Assembly (NCBI GenBank): GCA_963989245.1
Contig: OZ022346.1
Location: forward strand, 44,969,497 to 45,033,496
Source of the DNA: Nansenia antarctica
Taxonomy: Eukaryota > Chordata > Actinopteri > Argentiniformes > Microstomatidae
DNA length: 64,000 nt
Direction: 5' to 3'
A program made the position numbers and the translations under genes. Under the pieces are notes generated by a model. It made no database searches. It saw only the letters and a program-made list of their open reading frames with translations, and was not told the DNA's origin. Position 1 is the stretch's first letter. Each line of letters begins with the position of its first letter. Positions 1 to 9,616 of the stretch are shown here, piece after piece.

Positions 1-615
1 TAGACTTTGCAGATAAAAACAAATATATCTTATTTGAATGTGAACCTCACAATAAAGTATCTGTATGGAGCAGAAAGTGAGGTCAAAGTGCAGTATCAAT
101 TTAGTATATTAATAAAGAAAAGTAGCCTGACAGTGTTAGGCCTGTAGATGATTGAGTACCGTATGTAGGCTATCTAGCTAGCTAACTTGCCTCCCATTTG
201 CAACACAAATGCATTGACATAGCTGTCAAGGCTGGCTAACGCGCACACACACTAGACGAAAACAACAACGAAAACAACACACAATGACAGTGATAACAGC
301 TAGTCAAAGGATAAACCAATTGCCAAATTGTCATTTTTCAGTTTTTAGATAGCCTGACACTACAGATTGTAAGCTTTCAAATGATGTGTCATACATTGTA
401 GTCCTTGCTTTTGAACACTTTTCGTCCTAAAACGAAAGTGGTCACTTATCAGTAGCCTACGGCAAACGAGAACAGTGAATCCAATCCAAACATTATAAGT
501 TTTTAGTGATCGTTAAACTATTGTTTATTATATCGAGTGGGTACTTTAAAACTTCAAGTTGGTGTTGTGAAAAAAAAAACGAAAACTAGATAGTGTTGAC
601 ACAATAAGTTTCACT

Positions 616-825
616 TTACGACCTTTGAGTCAGCAGCTGGTTCACACATTCAGCCAGCTCCCTATGTCCACGTGGGGCAATGTCCGTTGCCATGAGAACA
701 TTAATGCTGTTTCCTGATAGGCTGAAGACGTTCCATAGAATCTGGACGTTCTGCTGCAACTTTGTGCGGGACGCACCAAAAGTCGTGAAAATGCTGTGCA
801 GTCCCGCGCAAAGCGGGACATCTGG
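616..825 (-). other. Unidentified open frame, possible C-terminal fragment
   Basis: The minus strand is open for about 70 codons and ends at a TAA (616-618). It has no clear start and begins just past the point where the LINE frame ends. It reads like protein (contains NVQILWNVFSLSGN and ends near QLLTQRS), but I do not recognise the family. It could be the last exon of a host gene, the end of a DNA transposon, or chance. Confidence 0.2.
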
Positions 826-2352
826 TCACCCTAACCAGTAGAACCGGTTAAGAACCTTGAACTGGATCAATCTAATTTTAATGTCTCTCGATACTCTCTT
901 AATGTTCTCACATATTTTGTCCCATTCTTTTTCTGTGAAATCAATTTTCAAATCAACTGACCAAATGACCATCAATGCATAGGATACCTTAACCGTCTGT
1001 TGGAAAACCATTTTATAATAGATAGCCGCCTCATGTCCCATACCCATTATCTTTGTAATCTCAGACAGAAGAGTTGACTGTTGAGGTGTGATTCCTTTAC
1101 CTAGAATACTGTCCAGCAAATGGCGGAGTTGCAAGTATTTCCAAAAATCATGTCTAGGCAACCCATATTCATTAACCAACTCCTCAAATTATTTCAGACC
1201 ATCTCCCCCATATATGTCTGTTAATGTTACAATTCCTTTTCTTACCCATTTCTTCCATATAAAGGAACACTTATTTATTTGCAATTTGGGGTTATTCCAA
1301 ATACAGGATTCAGAGTTAAGATAGACATTTACTTTAAAGGACTTAGATATTTTCTTCCATACATTGTAGAGGTTGGCTATTATAGGATGGGATCGTAATT
1401 CAAATGATAATTTGCTGGACATAGAATTTATAGGGGCAATAGGGGAAAGCAATTTTTGCTCAATCTCAAACCAAGGAGGGGCCCTTTCAGGTGGCAGTGT
1501 CCATTGAGCAATGTGTCTCAGGCAGTAGGCATAGTGAAACAATATTAGTTTAGGTAAACCCATACCACCCTTATTGATCGGGACTTGGAGCTTTTCCAAC
1601 TTTATCCTAGCACGTTTACCATTCCATAGAAACTTTTTGCAAATTTGGTCAAACCTTTTGAAATACACCTGGGGTATGGCAATAGGAAGGCATTGGAGCA
1701 GGTAATTCAATCTCGGGATACAGTTCATCTTCAGGACATTGACTTTCCCCCATAATGATAGAAATAGTGTTGACCACCTTTCTGTATCTAAAGCAATTTT
1801 CTTAAAAAGTGGGTCGACATTTTTTTCTATTATTTTGCTGGTTTGATGAGGAAAAAGGATACCTAGGTATTTTATACCTTCCATAGGCCACTGAAAAGAC
1901 CCTGCCTGGAATAAAGTCTTAGGGCAATACGAAGTTAGTGGAAGAGCCTCGGACTTAGACCAATTGACCTTGTACCCTGATAGCTTGGAGAAGGACTCGA
2001 TGTTGTCTAAAAGTGCTGGGACAGATCTACCTGGGTCCGAGGCAAGCCATAATATGTCATCCGCATATAACATAAGCTTATGCGTGGACACATTTATTCT
2101 AATTCCTGGAATATTCGGGTTGTTACGAATCATTACTGCAAGGGGTTCGAGGGCTAGACAGAAGAGACCTGGTGACAGCGCCGAGCCCTGCCGAGTGCCT
2201 CTACCAAGTGTAAAATAGGATGATATTAGACCGTTTGTGTTCACCGCTGCCTCCGGGTCTTCATAAAGGATCTCAATCCATCTCAGAAATGTTTGGCCAA
2301 ACCCAAAAGCCTTCAATGTTTGAAACATGTATCTCCATTCTATACAATACAA
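826..2352 (-). pseudogene. L1-like LINE ORF2 fragment (reverse transcriptase), 5'-truncated
   Basis: The minus strand encodes the catalytic half of an L1-type ORF2 reverse transcriptase and the region after it. The first block (2352 down to 1189, 387 codons) starts inside the RT domain with an EW..F motif. It has the GTRQGSALSP block near residues 52-61 and the YADD catalytic motif at residues 96-99. The thumb and post-RT part has the L1-like pattern KYLGI, a W..L.LS.WGK.N block, LPRLNYL-like and GGMGLPKL. A TAA (1189-1191) interrupts the same frame, which then stays open from 1179 to 826 for 117 more codons. The endonuclease and the palm start are missing, as expected for 5' truncation after target-primed insertion. 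It is non-functional. I am confident of L1-type, less so of the exact clade. Confidence 0.85.
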
Positions 2353-2459
2353 AACAATCTGCCAACAGTGTGGGAATGATAGCAGCTAACAAGAAAACAT
2401 CGCCACAAGAGAATAATGTCACCGACCCTCCATATAGAACAACCGTGGGCACCTCCACA

Positions 2460-2760
2460 CGCTGCACCCGTGCAAGGGAGAAGGATGCCACCCCTGGTGA
2501 GAAGGCACTGGGACTCAGGATGTCAGAGAACCTCATGGCCATCATAAGTCCATACTTCCTGAGGAGGACAAAGGCAGAAGTGCAGAGCAAAAAGCAACAC
2601 TGTACAAAAGCCAGTGAAAAAGACTTGGAGTCAGAAGAGAAAGGGAATGTGTATCTTCTGGTGGTAGAGGAGGAAGAGAAGGTAGATGTGATGGTGAAAG
2701 AGGAGGAGGAGGAAGGAGGAGAGGATGAAGAGAAACATCAGAAGTGTGTCTATATGGACT
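2460..2760 (+). pseudogene. ercc6l: ercc6l (PICH helicase) fragment with acidic tail
   Basis: Within an open frame (2220-2906), residues from about TRAREKDATPGEKALG through ISPYFLRRTKAEVQ closely match the SNF2-family helicase ERCC6L (PICH), just before its conserved YFLRRTK block. ERCC6L is a DNA translocase acting on centromeric ultrafine anaphase bridges. Only about 45 clearly matching residues are present. An acidic Glu-rich stretch (about 2660-2740) follows, and the frame ends without helicase motifs. It is either one stranded exon or a piece of a pseudogene. The adjacent L1 fragment abuts it near 2350. Family assignment is from recall of the conserved block; no alignment was run. Confidence 0.7.
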
Positions 2761-2906
2761 CAGTCACCAGACACATGGAGGAGCACACTGTTGGAGGACA
2801 TGGTACTGGAACCCTCTCTTCTCCTTCGTGGAGCCTCACCAGAGACTGTTCTGTGATTTTCTCTTTGTGTGCAATGGTAATAGTCAGATTATCTGATATA
2901 TTGTGA

Positions 2907-3249
2907 ATTTTAAATTTGTACATATCTTTTGAGATTTATTTTGTATTTCTATTCACTTTTCTAAATGATGTTTATTTCAGCTGGTGGTAAAGCCATAACA
3001 TTAATAAAGATTTGAAAGATTTGAAAATGTATGATAACCATCTTATTATCTTAGTTTACTGTCATTTCAATGCATTATAGACATTTTCTTTACAACAAGC
3101 AAGTTTTTTGATCGCTATTATGCCGCTATGAGTACACCGACCAACGCGACGCGGTCCGCGGACCAACGTCGAACTATAAACTTGGAGAGCCCTCGCGTAG
3201 GCTACGGCGTAGCCGCCCGTAAATTCGACGCAGGAGTATAAATCAGGCT
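2907..3249. other. Non-coding left flank of the array
   Basis: No gene seen. An AATAAA lies near 3003. A GC-rich stretch (about 3120-3235) with CG-rich direct and inverted words looks like the end of a DNA transposon. Array homology starts abruptly at about 3250. Confidence 0.4.
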
Positions 3250-3278
3250 TAACTGTTTACACTTTTCCCCCTCCATAG

Positions 3279-3340
3279 ACAAGAAAATAGAGAAGCTTGA
3301 CGCTGAGGATCTTGAGCAATTCGAGAAAAATCACAACTGA
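3279..3340 (+). other. Possible terminal exon (KKIEKLDAEDLEQFEKNHN)
   Basis: A pyrimidine tract ending in ccatag precedes 19 codons with a strongly charged, helix-like peptide and a TGA stop. This looks like a 3' splice site plus last exon of an unrecognised gene. The same piece recurs at 4936-4997, 7721-7782, 18463-18524, 25510-25571, 30497-30558, 35477-35538, 43215-43276, 49847-49908 and 57535-57596. The copies are recent, so conservation of the frame is not evidence of function. Confidence 0.3.
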
Positions 3341-3535
3341 AGTGGCTCCAAACATTAAACACTCATCGTTGAATGCATCTATTTATGCAGTTGGACAAAG
3401 TTACCTAAAATTTGTGCTTTTGGACATCAGTCACTTTAAGGATGTATTTAATTATTTGAACATTATACGAAATTAGATGTTAGCCAAGCCTGAATATGCA
3501 AAGCATTTTAGATTTCAGGGTGATAACTCGTTGCA

Positions 3536-3942
<407 letters not shown>

Positions 3943-4257
3943 ACGCCGTCTCCCCCCACTGCTACAATTGAGGAGCTGCAACGCTTCGAAGACACTGAAA
4001 TAAAAGATGCCAGTGACCCAAACAAACTCCTTCAGTGTCCATATGACAAGAACCACCAGATCCGTGGCAGCCGCTTCCCATACCATCTGATCAAGTGCAG
4101 TAAGAATCACCCAGAACTGGCCAATAAATTGAAAACCTGCCCTTTCAATGCCCGCCACCTGATGCCCAAACATGAGCTATCACACCACATCCTGAACTGT
4201 GAGGACAGGAGATCTGTGAATAGCGAAGACCTGGACAGTGCTGAGGTGCACCTCTAA
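3943..4257 (+). pseudogene. gtsf1: gtsf1 3' portion, two CHHC zinc fingers, no start codon
   Basis: GTSF1 is a small piRNA-pathway protein that helps PIWI-clade Argonautes silence transposons; its two CHHC (U11-48K-type) zinc fingers bind RNA. This 104-codon frame contains both fingers: CPYDKNH...H...C with spacing C-x5-H-x9-H-x3-C, and CPFNARH...HHILNC with the same spacing. It ends in an acidic tail and TAA. There is no Met before the fingers; gtsf1 homology starts near 3957. The frame is the same as that of canonical H3.3 upstream, separated only by the TAG at 3940-3942. No intron is visible, so it probably derives from mRNA. The usual longer C-terminal tail of vertebrate GTSF1 is short here. 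Confidence 0.9.
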
Positions 4258-4379
4258 GTTCTTGAAGGGTTGGAGGCCTAATCAACCTGTAACGCCTTTT
4301 AATCTGTTTTTACAGATAGTTTTTTTTCAACTGAACTCAAGGATTAGATCTTTGTGTTAACCTGGTCTAGAGAGCTCCC

Positions 4380-4426
4380 ATTGGCTCCCACATAACTCGA
4401 ACCCTGGATCTATGGTACAGTATAAA
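4380..4426 (+). promoter_or_regulatory. Putative gtsf1-type promoter (CCAAT + TATA)
   Basis: An inverted CCAAT (attgg, 4380-4384) and a TATAAA (4421-4426) sit 145 and 104 bp upstream of the gtsf1 ATG at 4525, giving a plausible 5' leader of about 75 nt. Equivalent sites precede the other eight gtsf1 5' copies at the same distances; in U4 the CCAAT is mutated (attgt at 34921). Confidence 0.5.
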
Positions 4427-4524
4427 GCAAAAACGGCAGAGTTCGCTAACGCACTGACTCAATTTATTTCAACGTTTGCCACGTGGATGCATGGACCTGG
4501 AGCTGAGAGTGACGCAGTAGAAGC

Positions 4525-4803
4525 ATGGCCTTCACATTGGGATCAACTTGCACTCCCACGAAGACCACTGCTACAATTGAGGAGCTGCAACGCTTCGAAG
4601 ACACTGAAATAAAAGATGCCAGTGACCCAAACAAACTCCTTCAGTGTCCATATGACAAGAACCACCAGATCCGTGGCAGCCGCTTCCCATACCATCTGAT
4701 TAAAATCATGACAATGAGACATACCTTCACCGGATTGGTCGCACAGGACGTTTTGGCAAGAGGGGGCTTGCAGTCAATATGGTTGACAGCAAACACAGCA
4801 TGA
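4525..4803 (+). pseudogene. gtsf1: gtsf1 5' portion, truncated in first zinc finger (R0)
   Basis: This 92-codon frame begins with a plausible genuine start (MAFTLGSTCTPTKT) and runs through the first CHHC finger (C-x5-H-x9-H). At HLIK it switches to unrelated sequence exactly before the fourth ligand Cys, adding about 32 foreign residues before TGA. The second finger is absent. Residues from TATIEELQ to HLIK are nearly identical to the neighbouring 3' copy, so the two partial copies overlap by about 46 residues. A TATA/CCAAT promoter lies upstream. A finger lacking its last ligand should not fold normally. Confidence 0.88.
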
Positions 4804-5560
4804 ACATTCTCAACAGAATCGAAAAACATTTCAGTATGTTTGTTTCTTTGTCTAGATTGAGCACTCAAGATTTGACATTGATGCATCCAAAAGACAGGGT
4901 TCACACTAACTGTTTACACTTTTCCCCCTCCATAGACAAGAAAATAGAGAAGCTTGACGCTGAGGATCTTGAGCAATTCGAGAAAAATCACAACTGAAGT
5001 GGCTCCAAACATTAAACACTCATCGTTGAATGCATCTATTTATGCAGTTGGACAAAGGTACCTCAAATTTGTGCTTTTGGACATCAGTCACTTTAAGGAT
5101 GTATTTAATTATTTGAACATTATACGAAATTAGATGTTAGCCAAGCCTGAATATGCAAAGCATTTTAGATTTCAGGGTGATAACTCGTTGCAATGGCTCG
5201 TACCAAGCAGACAGAATCTGACCCAAGTAAGTCCACTGGAGGAAAGGCTCCACGTAAACAGCTGGCCACCAAGGCTGCTCGTAAGAGCGCCCCCTCCACC
5301 GGTGGAGTCAAGAAGCCCCATCGTTACAGGCCTGGTACCGTGGCCCTGAGAGAGATCCGTCGGTACCAGAAGTCCACTGAGCTGCTGATCCGCAAGCTGC
5401 CCTTCCAGCGCCTGGTCAGAGAAATTGCTCAGGACTTCAAGACCGACTTGCGTTTCCAGAGCGCTGCCATCGGAGCCATGCAGGAGGCCAGCGAGGCCTA
5501 CCTGGTGGGTCTGTTTGAGGACACCAACCTGTGCGCCATCCATGCCAAGCGTGTCACCAT

Positions 5561-6667
5561 CAGTGTTGGGCAGTAACGAGTTACTAAGTAATATATTACT
5601 GTAATATTATTACTTTACCCAGTAACGAGTAATATAACGAGACTACTCTGCGAAAAAGTAATATTATACCTCGTTACTCCGCCAAATTAGGGCCTCGTTA
5701 CCCGTTACAATGGCTGTTAAACGTATAATTCATGTATAGTACCGGGGTTGTTGCGTGCAAAGATAGAACAGATATACAAGCTATCAGCACACTGCGCTGA
5801 GGTGCATAGTAGCTTATAGATCTGTTCCTTTTAGAACGTGCCGCAGCCTGCACACATTTATGACGTAGCCTAGTGTGTTGACAACTGACAGCGTGGCGGC
5901 GTTTCTCAATACAAATCAAACCATGGCGGATGATGATAAACAGCGTTTTACTTTCCACGGCTGGAAGTATCGACACTATTTTGACTTTGTGTCTGTCAAG
6001 GATGACAACAATATTAATCTCCGTTGCAAACTTTGTGCGGGAAGAAAACTACTGTCTTCCGCGAAAAATACTACATCCAACCTGTTGAAGCACCTGGAAA
6101 AGGCCCACGACAAAGTTAAACTGGTTGCGAAAGCCCCTGCCGATAACACGGAGGCCACGCCAGCAAAACAACAGAAACTGGATTTCAAGAAAGATGCCGC
6201 ATTTAGTGGAGACGATCTGAAAAACCTTGTCGCTGAGTATGTAGTAGAGGAGATGTTACCGTTATCCACAGTCGACTCGCCCTCGTTTAGAAAGATCATA
6301 CGAAAAATACCTGTGAGATCCGGTGTTGAGCTGCCACAGAGAAAATAGTTTTCTCTGTGGCTTGACAAAGAATACGTGAAGATGGAGTCTAAATTGTAGA
6401 TAAGTGTTTGCACTTATTCCGTTTGCACTTATTCAGTTTATTATTCCAATAAATTGGATTCAGTTCAAGAAAAGGAGCTGGCTAAACCATTGTGTTGTTG
6501 TACATATTTTTGCGGGTGGAAAGGGGGAAAGTAATATGTAATATAAAAGTAAAGTAATATTATTACTCTTGATTCCAAGTAATAAGTAATATAAGGATAT
6601 TACTTTCCTAAGGAGTAATATGTAATAACTAATATATTACTCTACTAAGTAATATTGCCCAACACTG
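5561..6667 (+). mobile_element. Non-autonomous hAT-type element inside H3.3
   Basis: A 1,107-bp element with 12-bp perfect terminal inverted repeats (CAGTGTTGGGCA / TGCCCAACACTG). It is flanked by 8-bp target duplications gtcaccat (5553-5560) and gtgaccat (6668-6675), with one mismatch. The 8-bp duplication and CAG...CTG ends are hAT features. Subterminal regions are rich in agtaatat-type repeats. It retains only the N-terminal part of a transposase, so it needs an autonomous partner to move. Confidence 0.9.
5875..6348 (+). pseudogene. hAT transposase N-terminus with BED zinc finger
   Basis: This 157-codon frame carries a BED-type finger: CKLC followed about 25 residues later by HLEKAH. It continues with the hAT N-terminal pattern (LVAEYVVEEMLPLSTVDSPSFRKII). 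BED fingers bind transposon ends. The RNase-H-like catalytic core and C-terminal dimerisation region are absent. The stop codon lies in the loop of a perfect 13-bp palindrome (6333-6361), suggesting the rest was lost by an internal deletion. Confidence 0.8.
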
Positions 6668-6727
6668 GTGACCATCATGCCAAAAGACATCCAGCTGGCA
6701 CGCCGCATCCGCGGGGAGCGTGCTTAG

Positions 6728-7042
6728 ACGCCGTCTCCCCCCACTGCTACAATTGAGGAGCTGCAACGCTTCGAAGACACTGAAATAAAAGATGCCAGTG
6801 ACCCAAACAAACTCCTTCAGTGTCCATATGACAAGAACCACCAGATCCGTGGCAGCCGCTTCCCATACCATCTGATCAAGTGCAGTAAGAATCACCCAGA
6901 ACTGGCCAATAAATTGAAAACCTGCCCTTTCAATGCCCGCCACCTGATGCCCAAACATGAGCTATCACACCACATCCTGAACTGTGAGGACAGGAGATCT
7001 GTGAATAGCGAAGACCTGGACAGTGCTGAGGTGCACCTCTAA
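6728..7042 (+). pseudogene. gtsf1: gtsf1 3' portion (R0b)
   Basis: Both CHHC fingers intact, no initiator Met. It follows the H3.3 TAG in frame, but here the hAT element separates it from the H3.3 start. Confidence 0.9.
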
Positions 7043-7309
7043 GTTCTTGAAGGGTTGGAGGCCTAATCAACCTGTAACGCCTTTTAATCTGTTTTTACAG
7101 ATAGTTTTTTTTCAACTGAACTCAAGGATTAGATCTTTGTGTTAACCTGGTCTAGAGAGCTCCCATTGGCTCCCACATAACTCGAACCCTGGATGTATGG
7201 TACAGTATAAAGCAAAAACGGCAGAGTTCGCTAACGCACTGACTCAATTTATTTCAACGTTTGCCACGTGGATGCATAGACCTGGAGCTGAGAGTGACGC
7301 AGTAGAAGC

Positions 7310-7588
7310 ATGGCCTTCACATTGGGATCAACTTGCACTCCCACGAAGACCACTGCTACAATTGAGGAGCTGCAACACTTCGAAGACACTGAAATAAAAG
7401 ATGCCAGTGACCCAAACAAACTCCTTCAGTGTCCATATGACAAGAACCACCAGATCCGTGGCAGCCGCTTCCCATACCATCTGATTAAAATCATGACAAT
7501 GAGACATACCTTCACCGGATTGGTCGCACAGGACGTTTTGGCAAGAGGGGGCTTGCAGTCAATATGGTTGACAGCAAACACAGCATGA
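7310..7588 (+). pseudogene. gtsf1: gtsf1 5' portion (R0b)
   Basis: Promoter elements at 7165-7169 (CCAAT) and 7206-7211 (TATAAA). First finger broken before its last Cys. One residue differs from the R0 copy (ELQH for ELQR); all later units share this H. Confidence 0.88.
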
Positions 7589-8824
7589 ACATTCTCAACA
7601 GAATCGAAAAACATTTCAGTATGTTTGTTTCTTTGTCTAGATTGAGCACTCAAGATTTGACATTGATGCATCCAAAAGACAGGGTTCACACTAACTGTTT
7701 ACACTTTTCCACCTCCATAGACAAGAAAATAGAGAAGCTTGACGCTGAGGATCTTGAGCAATTCGAGAAAAATCACAACTGAAGTGGCTCCAAACATTAA
7801 ACGAACCACCGATATAAAATGACGAGTAAATCCTATGGCAGCGGTCGATACCACTAGGCCATTGTGGCGATATGACGGTTTGTAGCCTGCTGCGGATATC
7901 ACCACAGTAGTAATATTCATTTATTAAAATATGAACATATAACAATAACTGGGGCTAGTATGACCTACGCATTTAATCGGTCAGCAATTTCTTGCCAAAC
8001 CATTTCCCTCGCCTTGTTAATTGCGGCAGTATTGCACTATTTTACATCTTATTTTTCCGTCTTCATAAAAATCAATAATTCGGAATGCTGCGCAAATGTA
8101 GTACCCCTGCAGAGTGGAGTATCTTCATTTCGACAGATCGACTCTTCGGGGCTGCGTATGTCTGCGTGCACGCGCCCATATCGAAGATTTGTAAGCCTGT
8201 CTTCTGTGAACACAGATGACACAAGGCTGATCCTCGTTCGAGGAATCACCTGAGGCTTGAATTCCAATCTCGAGTTGCCTGAGCGCCGCATTTATTTATA
8301 TCGCAGCTATACTGATCCACCTTTAGTGGAATGGCCCCCTGGACTACAGTTTATTATTATTATGCGGTGGCTCACCAAAGGTTTTCCATAATCACTCATC
8401 TTGTCATCAGTCTGAGTGAGCAGCTACATTTTATTGTAATCCAATTTACACAATTTATACACTTCATGTTTTGGCTGTTTCATTGGGTAAAGATTTTTTT
8501 CATAGTTCAATGTACACTGTTTGTTGTTCTATTTCATTGGGTAAAGGTTTTTTTTCACACTTCAATGTACGCAACTTATTGTTGTGCACACTTTTGTTAG
8601 GTAATAGAGAAAAGGAATGTTTTAATACCCATTTCCTAAGTCTCTTGAAAATAAATGTGGAAATAAAATAAAAATAAAAAATAAAATAAACAAGTAAGGT
8701 AAGATGGGTGCTGCCACTGCCTTCCGTAAGTGCCTGGCCCCTGGTCAGCAACATGGGTCATGAGATTACGCAGCTCACTCATCACCCCTGCGCATGCACA
8801 CGCGCACACACACACACGGCTGAT

Positions 8825-9060
8825 CTGTAGGCTGGGGACCCCTGGTCCTAAGGACCTCTGTAGGCTGGGGTCCCCTGGTCCTAAGGACCTCTGTATGCTG
8901 GGGACCCCTGGTCCTCAGGACCTCTGTAGGCTGGGGTCCCCTGGTCCTCAGGACCTCTGTAGGCTGGGGACCCCTGGTCCCCCTGGTCCTCAGGACCTCT
9001 GTAGGCTGGGGTCCCCTGGTCCTCAGGACCTCTGTAGACTGGGGACCCCTGGTCCTGGGC
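8825..9060 (+). repeat. 33-bp minisatellite, 7 copies (U1)
   Basis: A GC-rich 33-bp repeat (ctgtaggctgggg core) follows a (CA)n run at about 8798-8817. The period is a multiple of 3 and contains no stop in one plus-strand frame (repeat CRLGTPGPKDL) or one minus-strand frame (repeat TEVLRTRGPQP). The fifth copy carries a 9-bp internal duplication. Confidence 0.92.
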
Positions 9061-9130
9061 TGACCTCTGGCCCTGTAGGGCTTAATTTTAATTAATTTGT
9101 TCTGGTACTGCCAATCATCCAGGGAGAACA

Positions 9131-9616
9131 ATGGGGTTTCATTACCAAATCGGGATCATTACCAAATTTTACCGATCATTACCAAAGCAGGACTATTTAC
9201 ATGTCTCTGGCACTGATGGCGTTCATGCTGATGCAGATGTCCCCATGAGTGTAACCCCTGACACCTCAGTCACGGAGGATGTTCCAGGGTTGGACTTCGA
9301 GCGCTACCTTCAACCTGCAGCAAGGTACAGCCTGTCGCCACAAGCGGCTGCTGCTACAGAGTCTTTGTCACCCATGGAAACCGACGTGCAAATGGATAGT
9401 CCCGTAGCGAAGCCTGGAGAATCGACTCTGGAGGAAGTCATGACTCCCACAGCCTTTCCCGTCACAGTCTTTCACAGTGAGGCACCAATGTTCACACAAT
9501 GGACCCCAAAGCCAGTTGAGTCGGAAATGTTGCTGTTCACCCCAGAGAACGATAGGATAAGGCAGTCGGTCTGTCCCAGCGACCTCATGATGTTCACACC
9601 TCCCTCCCACCGATAG
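9131..9616 (+). CDS. Unrecognised S/T-P-rich 161-residue frame (U1)
   Basis: The frame has about eight Ser/Thr-Pro sites (VTPD, LSPQ, LSPM, DSPV, MTPT, WTPK, FTPE, FTPPS), many acidic residues, and ends DLMMFTPPSHR. This suggests a disordered C-terminus phosphorylated by proline-directed kinases. The first 20 or so residues lie over a simple attaccaaa repeat. A splice-acceptor-like ag before GACTATTTAC (about 9191) suggests a real exon may start there. AATAAA at 9894-9899 and an A-run about 18 bp later look like an mRNA 3' end. No family recognised. It may be a captured last exon with its 3' UTR. Confidence 0.4.
   Translation: MGFHYQIGIITKFYRSLPKQDYLHVSGTDGVHADADVPMSVTPDTSVTEDVPGLDFERYLQPAARYSLSPQAAAATESLSPMETDVQMDSPVAKPGESTLEEVMTPTAFPVTVFHSEAPMFTQWTPKPVESEMLLFTPENDRIRQSVCPSDLMMFTPPSHR

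Larger units (their letters stand above)
5193..6727 (+). pseudogene. h3-3: Histone H3.3 retrocopy split by a hAT element
   Basis: The longest H3.3 copy. It is open from ATG 5193 to codon T118 (5560), where a hAT element (5561-6667) interrupts it; the remaining codons follow from 6668 to a TAG at 6725-6727. It has the same tail change as the copy at 3536 (A7-R8 replaced by ESDPS) but keeps K14. The core region removed by deletion in the other copy (R69-L70-V71) is intact here. L92 is M. S31 and A87/I89/G90 mark it as H3.3-derived. Without the insertion it would be an almost full-length H3.3-like frame; with it the frame ends shortly inside the element. Confidence 0.92.
4907..7802 (+). repeat. 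Short array unit R0b with hAT insertion
   Basis: Second short unit. It equals the R0 layout plus the hAT element and its duplicated 8 bp (1,115 bp), and lacks the 13-bp H3 deletion. It runs on through a possible terminal exon (7721-7782) to the first long unit. Confidence 0.9.

Noticed and set aside
8049..8291. 80-codon minus-strand frame overlapping a 97-codon plus-strand frame (7960-8253), repeated in every unit
   Set aside because: Both are open in recent, nearly identical copies, so persistence says nothing about selection. Neither resembles a known protein, and they overlap on opposite strands.
8825..9060. CRISPR-like array
   Set aside because: The repeats are contiguous with no unique spacers and the context is eukaryotic; it is a minisatellite.
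8775..9131. 118-codon minus-strand frame over the minisatellite
   Set aside because: It is the reverse reading of a 33-bp repeat whose length is a multiple of three; treated as a repeat, not a gene.
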